NCBI GenBank assembly: GCA_022820925.1
Contig: JAJEEO010000006.1
Coordinates: 62,001 to 126,000 of the forward strand
From: Acidimicrobiia bacterium
GTDB taxonomy: Bacteria > Actinomycetota > Acidimicrobiia > Acidimicrobiales > Poriferisodalaceae
DNA: 64,000 nt
Direction of reading: 5' to 3'
Within the stretch, counting starts at the first letter, position 1. The number at the start of each line of letters is the position of its first letter. Positions 1 through 7,534 of this stretch are shown here, in pieces. A program made the translations under genes and the position numbers. A model generated the notes under the pieces. It saw only the letters and a list, made by a program, of their open reading frames with translations. It ran no database searches and had not been told where the DNA came from.

Positions 1-138
1 GAGCTGACGCCGGCTTCACTGCAAGTGCCGCCCCTGTCGGCGATGGGTTCGCCAGTCGAACTGGCCAACCGGTTCGGGGGTGCGAAGCAGATGCGATCAG
101 CGATATCAGCCCTTCACAACGAGCTGTACGCGGCTTGA
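1..138 (+). CDS. C-terminal end of a truncated upstream protein (identity unknown)
   Basis: Frame 1 is open from base 1 to a TGA at 136-138, reading ...VELANRFGGAKQMRSAISALHNELYAA*. Could be the end of an hsdR given the downstream hsdM/hsdS, but this cannot be shown here. Confidence 0.4.
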   Translation, partial: ELTPASLQVPPLSAMGSPVELANRFGGAKQMRSAISALHNELYAA

Positions 139-171
139 CGAGACCCCGGAAAACTAAAGATTACGTTGAGG

Positions 172-210
172 ATTGATCCCGCAGAACTACAGTTTCAGTA
201 TAGGATCAAT
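172..210. promoter_or_regulatory. Inverted repeat ATTGATCC-N23-GGATCAAT just upstream of abiEi; possible AbiEi operator
   Basis: Perfect 8-bp arms at 172-179 and 203-210, ending 2 nt before the GTG start at 213. A TATAGG -10-like sequence lies at 199-204. Confidence 0.45.
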
Positions 211-212
211 GG

Positions 213-806
213 GTGCCCGGAGACCGCCAAGCTCTTCGCCAGACGCTGTATCGCCTAGCCGCCGGCCAGGCCGGGTACTTCACGGCGGCCCAGGCACTGG
301 AGGTTGGCTACTCCTATCAGGCGCAGAAACACCATGTTGACCACGGCAACTGGACCCGGATTGACCGGGGGATCTTCCGGATCCCCGAGTGGCCTGCTGG
401 AGTGAACGACGAGCTTGTCCGATGGGTGCTGTGGTCTAAGCACCGTGCAGTCGTATCGCACGACTCCGCGGCAGCAGCGTATGGATTCGGAGTCGCTAAC
501 CCGGCCAAGGTTCATCTCAGCGTGCCACCAGGATTCCGCATGGATGACCCGGCTGTGATCCTCCACCATCGAGTGCTCCCAGAGACTGACGTCACGGTGA
601 TCGACGGTGCTGCGATCACCACTGCGCTACGGACTGTGCTCGACGTGGTCGAGGCGCACTTCGACGAGGAGTTCGTCGAGGGCATCACTGCAGATGCGAT
701 TGCGAGCGGGGCGATCACTGCGGGGCAACTTGACCGCCGATTTCACGAGCTTGACAAAGAGAACCAACAGCGGGGCGTGCGACTCTTGGCGAGGGTGAAC
801 TCATGA
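213..806 (+). CDS. Type IV toxin-antitoxin system antitoxin, AbiEi family
   Basis: 197 aa; N-terminal wHTH-like GYFTAAQALEVGYSYQAQKHHVDHGNWTRIDRGIFRI typical of AbiEi; overlaps the AbiEii ORF by 4 nt. Confidence 0.85.
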   Translation: MPGDRQALRQTLYRLAAGQAGYFTAAQALEVGYSYQAQKHHVDHGNWTRIDRGIFRIPEWPAGVNDELVRWVLWSKHRAVVSHDSAAAAYGFGVANPAKVHLSVPPGFRMDDPAVILHHRVLPETDVTVIDGAAITTALRTVLDVVEAHFDEEFVEGITADAIASGAITAGQLDRRFHELDKENQQRGVRLLARVNS

Positions 807-1681
807 GGTACCGGGACCCTGAGGCATTCCGAGCAGCCCTGGAAGCTCGACTGCGGCAGGCGTCCAAGGATCCTCAGGACCTTTCCCGCCGCCGCCGGAT
901 CGTCGCGTTCGACCGCCTCCTGGCCCGTTTGGCGATGACCGATCACTGTGGCTGGGTCCTCAAAGGTGGCGCAGCGCTCGAATTCCGAATGCCCGAGCAG
1001 GCGCGCTCGACTCGAGACATAGATCTCGCCTTGGCAAGCGATCTCGAAGCAGCTGACCGTTTGCTGCAGGATCTCGTGGGAGACACCTTTGGCGACTACT
1101 TCTCATTCCGTGTCACGCGTCGCAGAGAGCTGTCTGATATTTCCGACCGTGGCCTTGTGGTGCGTTTCTCTGTCGACGTATTGCTTGGCAGCCGAATGTT
1201 CGAGAGCATCGTCGTCGATGTCGTCGCTGGCGAAGGGATGCCGGCCATAGCGGAACGGGTTGAACTGGGCCGCGCGCTTGGCTTCGCCGACGTGCCGACA
1301 GTGGAGCTGGCTGTCATCGATCTCCGCACGCATTGGGCCGAGAAGCTGAGTGCATACCTGAGGCGCTATGACGACCGTCCCAATACGCGGGTCAAGGATC
1401 TCGTCGACTTGGTGTTGCTCGTGGAGCACGGTCTCGAACCCGATGACTTCTTGCGAGAAGCAGTCGAGGCGACCTTTGCCCGGCGCAGCCAACACCTGCC
1501 GCGATCGAACCTGCCTTCGATGGCAGATGCCTGGGCTGAGCCCTATGCCGAGATGGCGTCCGATCTTGGCCTCACGACCGTGACAGCGAGCGGTGCACAC
1601 GACCTGATCGAGAGCTTCTGGCGTCGCGCCCAAGCCGCTGGTCCATCCACTGCAGGCGACGTTCAGCCACCCACGACCTGA
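803..1681 (+). CDS. Nucleotidyltransferase AbiEii/AbiGii toxin family protein
   Basis: 292 aa; LKGGAALEFRM...RSTRDIDLAL nucleotidyltransferase signature; coupled to the AbiEi ORF. Confidence 0.88.
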   Translation: MRYRDPEAFRAALEARLRQASKDPQDLSRRRRIVAFDRLLARLAMTDHCGWVLKGGAALEFRMPEQARSTRDIDLALASDLEAADRLLQDLVGDTFGDYFSFRVTRRRELSDISDRGLVVRFSVDVLLGSRMFESIVVDVVAGEGMPAIAERVELGRALGFADVPTVELAVIDLRTHWAEKLSAYLRRYDDRPNTRVKDLVDLVLLVEHGLEPDDFLREAVEATFARRSQHLPRSNLPSMADAWAEPYAEMASDLGLTTVTASGAHDLIESFWRRAQAAGPSTAGDVQPPTT

Positions 1682-1682
1682 G

Positions 1683-3188
1683 ATGAGGAATTCCGTGGCA
1701 CGAAAGCAGCGATCGCAAGCACCCAGCACACCGCAGGCCAGGTTGCGGTCCGTCATCGATTCAGCCCGTAAGACCATGCGGAAGGACGCCGGCCTCAACG
1801 GCGACCTGGACCGGATTCCTCAGTTCGCGTGGTTGCTGTTTCTGAAGGCCTTCGACGGCCTGGAGATGGAGCGCGAGATCGTCGAAGACGACTATCGCCC
1901 TGCCATCGAGGCACCCTTCCGTTGGCGTGATTGGGCTGCTGATCGAATCAACGGCCGGACCGGCGACGATCTACTGGGCTTTGTTGAGAACGAGCTGTTC
2001 CCGTACCTGTGCGAGTTGAAGGGTGACACGGACCGCGACCCGCGCGACGTGCTCGCCACCGTGTTCAAGGAGACCTACAACCGGATGGTCTCGGGCTACT
2101 TGCTCTCGGACGTGATCGAGCAGGTGAACAAGGTCGATTTCAGCTCGTCCGAGGACGTCCACACGATGGCGCTGCTGTACGAGTCGATGCTGCGGGAGAT
2201 GCGAGACGCTGCCGGCGACTCGGGCGAGTTCTACACGCCTCGCCCTGTCATCCGCTTCATGGTTCAAATGGTTGACCCGCACCTTGGTGAGATCGTGCTC
2301 GACCCGGCGTGCGGGACCGGCGGATTCCTTGTGGAGACACTTGAGCACCTATTTCCGCAGGTATCGACAGTGGCGGAGCGTGAGGAGCTTGCCGAAGACC
2401 TCCGTGGTGTTGAGAAGAAGCCGCTTCCGTATCTCCTTGGCACGATGAACCTGCTTCTGCACGGGCTCGCCCGCCCGAACCTAGTGAGGGGCAATGCCCT
2501 CGCCCGCCCCCTCACCGAGATCAAGCAAGCCGACAAAGTCGATGTCATCCTCACCAATCCCCCGTTTGGCGGCGAGGAGGAGAAGTCGATTCTGACGAAC
2601 TTCCCAGCGGGAACTCAGACCGCTGAGACGGCGTGGCTGTTCATGCAACTCGTTCAGCGACTGCTGGCTGACGGCGGTCGCTGCGGCATCGTCGTGCCGA
2701 ACGGTGTCCTGTTCGGCGACGGTGCCGGGGGGCGCATCAAGGATGAGCTCTTGAAGAACTGCAACCTTCATACGATCGTCCGTCTCGGTGCAGGCGTCTT
2801 CGCTCCCTACACCGACATTCCCGCCAACCTCCTCTTCTTCGAGAAAACTGGATCGACGAACGAGGTGTGGTTCTACGAGATTCCGACTCCTCACGACCGC
2901 AAGAAGTACTCCAAGACCCGCCCAATGCGCTTCGACGAGTTCGCCGATTGTGTGGAGTGGTGGGGCGGCTCTGAGCGGCTCGGCCGAGTTGAGAGCGAGT
3001 GGGCTTGGCGCGTTGATGTGTCGATTCTCGCTGAATCTGAGTGGAATCTCGATCTAAAGAACCCGAACCGGCCCGAGGAGCTTGCCCACCGCCCCCCAGA
3101 CGAACTGATCGCCGAGCTCATAGAGACCGAGGCGGAGATCCTGAAACTCTTGGGACAGCTAGAAGCCGAGTTCGGGAGCGCGGTATGA
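1683..3188 (+). CDS. hsdM: Type I restriction-modification system N6-adenine methyltransferase subunit M
   Basis: 501 aa; LDPACGTGGFLVE (SAM motif) and ILTNPPFGG (NPPF motif). Confidence 0.95.
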   Translation: MRNSVARKQRSQAPSTPQARLRSVIDSARKTMRKDAGLNGDLDRIPQFAWLLFLKAFDGLEMEREIVEDDYRPAIEAPFRWRDWAADRINGRTGDDLLGFVENELFPYLCELKGDTDRDPRDVLATVFKETYNRMVSGYLLSDVIEQVNKVDFSSSEDVHTMALLYESMLREMRDAAGDSGEFYTPRPVIRFMVQMVDPHLGEIVLDPACGTGGFLVETLEHLFPQVSTVAEREELAEDLRGVEKKPLPYLLGTMNLLLHGLARPNLVRGNALARPLTEIKQADKVDVILTNPPFGGEEEKSILTNFPAGTQTAETAWLFMQLVQRLLADGGRCGIVVPNGVLFGDGAGGRIKDELLKNCNLHTIVRLGAGVFAPYTDIPANLLFFEKTGSTNEVWFYEIPTPHDRKKYSKTRPMRFDEFADCVEWWGGSERLGRVESEWAWRVDVSILAESEWNLDLKNPNRPEELAHRPPDELIAELIETEAEILKLLGQLEAEFGSAV

Positions 3189-4360
3189 CGTCGGTGTATC
3201 CGTGCCGTGCTCTTGGCGACCTACTCGTTGCTGATGCCGATCCCGTTGATGTGGATGCCGCGGCACAGTATCGGATCGCGGGCGTGCTTGGGTTTGGTCG
3301 CGGAGTCTTCGAGCGCGGGCAGATCACAGGCGCAGACACGAAGTACACCCGGCTGTTCCGTTTGCGCCAAGGGAATCTCGTATATAGCAAGCTGAAGGCG
3401 TTCGAAGGAGCGATCGCAGTCGTCTGCGGCGAGAGGGCAGGTGCCTTCGTCTCGCAGGAGTTCCCCACGTTCAGAGCGACGCCTGATCTCGACACGGGAT
3501 ATCTGGCGCACATCTGTCGCTGGCCCTCATTCTGGGAGATCCTGGCCGAGCATTCGCGGGGAGTGGGCGCACGAAGAGAACGTCTCCACCCGGATGACCT
3601 GTTGGCCACGGAGATTCCGCTGCCCAACATCGAAGCTCAACGTCGCATCGCGGCACATTTGGACGGCGTGCGGAGCACGCTCCACCGTATCGAGCGCCTG
3701 CGGGCGACAGCGGCAACAAAGTCGGATTCGCTGCCGTCAGCGCTCGCAACCAAATCCCAGCTATCCGAGGGCGCTCGACTCGCATCCGGCTGGGTTCGGC
3801 GCCCGCTCGGAGAGGTTATGGAAGAGTCGAAGGAATCGGTGGAAGTCGCATTGGACGGCCGCTATCCGAACCTCGGCATATACAGCTTCGGACGCGGAGT
3901 CTTCGCGAAGCCACCCATCGATGGAATGGAAACCTCGGCAAAACGGCTCAATCGAGTTCGAGCGGCTCAGTTCATCTTCAGCCGGCTGTTTGCTTTCGAA
4001 GGGGCCTACACATTCGTGCCTAGCGAGTTCGACGGCTACTTCGTGTCAAAGCAGTTTCCGTGCTTTGATGTCGATCCATCTTTGGCGACGGCTGAGTTCA
4101 TCGCTGCGGCGCTGCGGAGTCCTCAGCAGTGGCGCGAACTCGCCCGATCGAGCAAGGGTCTGGGCCTGCGCCGCCAAACGATCAAGGTCGAGGCCCTACT
4201 CGCCCACGAACTTTGGTTCCCACCGGTCTCCGAGCAACACCGGGCCGTCGACACTCTGCGACATCTCGACAGAGTGCGCGGCTTGCTCGAGATTTCCGAT
4301 TCCATTGCAGCATCGGTCTTCCCGGCTGCGCTCAACAGGGCGTTCGCGGGACTGGCCTGA
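3185..4360 (+). CDS. hsdS: Type I restriction-modification specificity subunit S
   Basis: ATG at 3185 overlaps the hsdM stop (ATGA). Two target-recognition half-domains, each followed by IPLPNIEAQRRIAAHLD / WFPPVSEQHRAVDTLR-type segments. The ORF track start at 3041 is an upstream extension. Confidence 0.88.
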   Translation: MTSVYPCRALGDLLVADADPVDVDAAAQYRIAGVLGFGRGVFERGQITGADTKYTRLFRLRQGNLVYSKLKAFEGAIAVVCGERAGAFVSQEFPTFRATPDLDTGYLAHICRWPSFWEILAEHSRGVGARRERLHPDDLLATEIPLPNIEAQRRIAAHLDGVRSTLHRIERLRATAATKSDSLPSALATKSQLSEGARLASGWVRRPLGEVMEESKESVEVALDGRYPNLGIYSFGRGVFAKPPIDGMETSAKRLNRVRAAQFIFSRLFAFEGAYTFVPSEFDGYFVSKQFPCFDVDPSLATAEFIAAALRSPQQWRELARSSKGLGLRRQTIKVEALLAHELWFPPVSEQHRAVDTLRHLDRVRGLLEISDSIAASVFPAALNRAFAGLA

Positions 4361-5027
4361 TAGGAACCTCTGCCCACGCGTTGCCGGCAACGACGACGTG
4401 ACCGAGGAAGCGCAGGCCCACGGTTCTAGCGGCGATGACCACATCCTGGGTGATCTTGATGTCGGCCTCGCTCGGGCTTGCGTCCCCCGACGGATGATTG
4501 TGAGCGAGCGCGAACGCGGTGCCGTCGTGACGGAGTACGGCGTTAAGGACTTCGCGCACTTCGATTGGGGAACGGGTCGCTGTCCCTTGCGAAAGCCGCA
4601 CTTCATGACGCAACTGAGCGCGTCGATCGCACACGAAGACAACCGCTCGTTCGCGACGGAGCCCGGCAAGACGACGCTGGGCGCGCTGGGCCACGTCAGA
4701 GGCGCGAGCCAATCTGACTTCTGATTGGTCATCGAACGGCAACCGCCGTCCGAGTTCGAACCCTGCGACGAGACTGGCGGCCTTCGCAACACCGACACCA
4801 GGGAGGCGTGCGAGCTCCTCGACGCTCGCCTCGCTCAATCGACGAAGATTGCCGAATTCCGCGAGCAGATGGGCGGCTAGGTCGCATGCGCTGGTGCCGC
4901 TCGTCCCACTTCGGAGTTGGAGTGCGAGCAGCTCGGTGTAGCTGAGCGCCTCCCGTCCCTCAGCCAGCAGCCGTTCGCGCGGACGAGTACGCGTCGGCAG
5001 CGTCGACAACGGCCTACCCATGTGCAT
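4332..5027 (-). CDS. radC: RadC-family JAB/MPN domain protein
   Basis: RPRERLLAEGREALSYTELLALQL...LPGVGVAKAASLVAGFELGRR...AHNHPSGDASPSEADI (JAMM/MPN motif). Start placed at MHMGRPL. Confidence 0.88.
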   Translation of the reverse strand: MHMGRPLSTLPTRTRPRERLLAEGREALSYTELLALQLRSGTSGTSACDLAAHLLAEFGNLRRLSEASVEELARLPGVGVAKAASLVAGFELGRRLPFDDQSEVRLARASDVAQRAQRRLAGLRRERAVVFVCDRRAQLRHEVRLSQGTATRSPIEVREVLNAVLRHDGTAFALAHNHPSGDASPSEADIKITQDVVIAARTVGLRFLGHVVVAGNAWAEVPIRPVPRTPC

Positions 5028-5145
5028 CCGACCGCCCACACCCAGGCTCCCGCGTGGCCAAGCGGACGCTTCGCGAATACTGCACGGCCGAAACCTAACT
5101 CCACCCTGTGACGCCAACGCCCGGCTGATCGCAGTGCTGCTCGCC

Positions 5146-5670
5146 TCAGCTCGAGATGCTGACCCTGCGCACCACGCGCATGAGATGATTCGCGAGCCCG
5201 AGCAACTCCAGGGCCGATTTTGGGTCGTCTCTGACGCCGTGCTCGTGGGCACGCGGGTTGCGGACCCCAGTCATGACCCCTGCGAATATCTGCATGTAGC
5301 CGATCTGTTCATCACGCTTGGAGGCGGAGTTGCGGTCGTTCAACAAGAGGATCGGGTCCTGCGCCGAGAAGACGTGGTTCATCAGCTTGGCGCCGTCCAA
5401 GTTGGTTGCGCCCGACGCCACCTTCACGAAGTTGTTCAGACACTTGTATGCCTCGAAGACGGCTGAGGCATAGTGGCCATCGAGGAACAGGGCCCGGGAA
5501 ACAGCTATGAGGTTGTCGTCGTCGACAACCGCGTCGAAGGTGGACTCTTCGTCCTGGGCACTCTCCGAGTCAGCGAACGTTCCGAAGCCGATCTGGCGGA
5601 CCTCTGCATCGAGGGCTTTGACCGAGTCGAGGGCACGAAGAGCTGCAGAGCGTTTCTCAACCCCCGCCAT
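5146..5670 (-). CDS. TIGR02391 (Ymh-like) family protein
   Basis: 174 aa; GHYASAVFEAYKCLNNFVK...LMNHVFS...GVMTGVRNPRAHE typical of TIGR02391 proteins. Confidence 0.75.
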   Translation of the reverse strand: MAGVEKRSAALRALDSVKALDAEVRQIGFGTFADSESAQDEESTFDAVVDDDNLIAVSRALFLDGHYASAVFEAYKCLNNFVKVASGATNLDGAKLMNHVFSAQDPILLLNDRNSASKRDEQIGYMQIFAGVMTGVRNPRAHEHGVRDDPKSALELLGLANHLMRVVRRVSISS

Positions 5671-6325
5671 AGAGGTGTACCGCCATGCTCTTGAAGATCT
5701 GATCGATCTGTTCCGCAGAAGCGCTGGGATCGATGTGGATCTGGAGACTGATGTTCACCTCGGGATCAGTTCTCCGGGACCGGTCGAGGCCGTTCTTGGT
5801 AGCTGCGTTGCTCTTGGCTCCAGATGTCCTCGTCCTGGATGAAGCGGGCGCATTCGCTCTTTTCTTGGGCGCGTCGCTGGGCTTTGGGGCTGGCTGCGAC
5901 GGGTCTGCCTCAGTCAACAAGGCGTAGAAGCCGGCCATCGCCCTTGAGGCGCTCGTGCCGGCGCCTGTATTGCGCGAGAACCAGTTGAGGACGCCCTCAG
6001 CGTCTTTGGATGGTTCCGGAAACGCTGACCGGAGGGTGTCCGGATAGATATCGGCGACCATTGCGTCGCAAACAGCCGGGTACGAGGAATCGTCCCGCCA
6101 GTCCAAGGCTCTGTCGGTCGGAGACCCCTCGTCATCAATTAGCCCTACGGTCCTTAGCGGGCCGATCAGGTTGGCGGCGGACGCGGGTGTCGAGAGGTTG
6201 AGAACGGATTGTAGGTAGTCGGCATCGACCTTCTGAGGAATCGACTTCTTGAAGCGATCGCGAAGCGTCCACCAGTTCTTGGTAGGGAGTTTTGGGTAAG
6301 ACCTCTTCGTGGATGTATCGGCCAC
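5657..6325 (-). CDS. DUF5343-like domain protein
   Basis: 222 aa; YPKLPTKNWWTLRDRFKKSIPQKVDADYLQSVLNLS...NLIGPLRTVGLIDDEGSPT; overlaps the next ORF by 14 nt. Confidence 0.68.
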   Translation of the reverse strand: MADTSTKRSYPKLPTKNWWTLRDRFKKSIPQKVDADYLQSVLNLSTPASAANLIGPLRTVGLIDDEGSPTDRALDWRDDSSYPAVCDAMVADIYPDTLRSAFPEPSKDAEGVLNWFSRNTGAGTSASRAMAGFYALLTEADPSQPAPKPSDAPKKRANAPASSRTRTSGAKSNAATKNGLDRSRRTDPEVNISLQIHIDPSASAEQIDQIFKSMAVHLYGGG

Positions 6326-6722
6326 GGCGCACCTCCATTGGGTTAGAGCTGCCGGATGCCAATCAACCTACGTGGATCAGCTGCGAAACACAACTGCGAA
6401 GTTTCAGAAGTGTAATTTCTTGGCCCCATCTTCTGAGACAGCCGTCGGCCCGTCGCGTAGGAAACCGCGCGGCTACAGGGTTCCGGGGAGAGGTTCCATA
6501 CGACTCAGGAGACAAGTCTCAGAGGCTCGCGCGCTGAGCCACGCTCTGACACGCCAGACTCTCGTGCTGCTGACCAGCGCGAGCCTCGCGTTCCTTCGTC
6601 GCTTTGCGCGATCACGCAGCGCTTGTGCTGGCCACGGTGCGATTATTCGCTACTCGTCAGGGCCCTCGTCGATCCGAGCGCACAGATTGGCCGAGGAGTC
6701 TTGGCCTTTGGAGGCGATGCGG

Positions 6723-6793
6723 AGCGGGTGAGGGGAATCGAACCCCCGTTATCAGCTTGGGAAGCTGAAGTTCTGCCATTGAACTACACCCGC
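6723..6793 (-). tRNA. tRNA-Gly(CCC)
   Basis: Reverse complement folds as a cloverleaf: acceptor GCGGGTG/CACCCGC, anticodon arm TCAGC-TTCCCAA-GCTGA, T-loop GGTTCGATTCC. Confidence 0.92.
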
Positions 6794-6930
6794 GGGCGAA
6801 GGCCAGAGCCTATTCAGTGCTGCTGTGATGGAGGGCGTATGAACCGGTACACGGCCACTAGGGTCGCCCGGCGAAGCATGCGGCATGCATCGGTGGGCAA
6901 GCCGACTGCCGAGGACGGAGGGGGCGCGAG

Positions 6931-7509
6931 GTGATCCTGTCGGATCGGAGCATCCGCGAAGCGCTCGAGAAGGGCCGCATCGTCATCGAACCGTTGGGTG
7001 ATGCAGCAGTGCAGCCCTCATCGGTGGACCTGCGGCTGGACGCCACCTTTCGCGTGTTCCGCAACCACACCCGGCAGGTCATCGATGTCGTCGAGGATCA
7101 GACCGACCTGACCGAGGAGGTCGAGGTCGCTGCGGGCGATGCGTTCATCCTGCACCCCGGCGAATTCGCGCTGGGCTCCACCCTCGAACGCGTCGCCGTG
7201 CCAGACGATCTCGTCGGGCGCATCGAAGGCAAGTCGTCGCTGGGGCGTCTCGGCCTGCTCATCCACACGACGGCCGGGTTCGTGGATCCGGGTTGGGACG
7301 GCTACCTGACGCTCGAGTTGTCGAACGTGGCCAACCTGCCGATCACCCTGTATCCGAGCATGAAGATCTGCCAGATCAGCTTCATGGAGATGACCACGCC
7401 CGCCGAGCACCCCTACGGCGCCGAACTGCTGGGTTCCAAGTACCGGGGCCAGCGCGGCCCCACCCCCAGCCGCTACCACGAGAACTTCCGCTCCCGCCGC
7501 ATGCTGTAG
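6931..7509 (+). CDS. dcd: dCTP deaminase
   Basis: 192 aa; MILSDRSIREAL...QPSSVDLRLD...GRIEGKSSLGRLGLLIHTTAGFVDPGWDG. Confidence 0.96.
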   Translation: MILSDRSIREALEKGRIVIEPLGDAAVQPSSVDLRLDATFRVFRNHTRQVIDVVEDQTDLTEEVEVAAGDAFILHPGEFALGSTLERVAVPDDLVGRIEGKSSLGRLGLLIHTTAGFVDPGWDGYLTLELSNVANLPITLYPSMKICQISFMEMTTPAEHPYGAELLGSKYRGQRGPTPSRYHENFRSRRML

Positions 7510-7534
7510 CTCGCAGCGATGTCGACGCCGGAGT

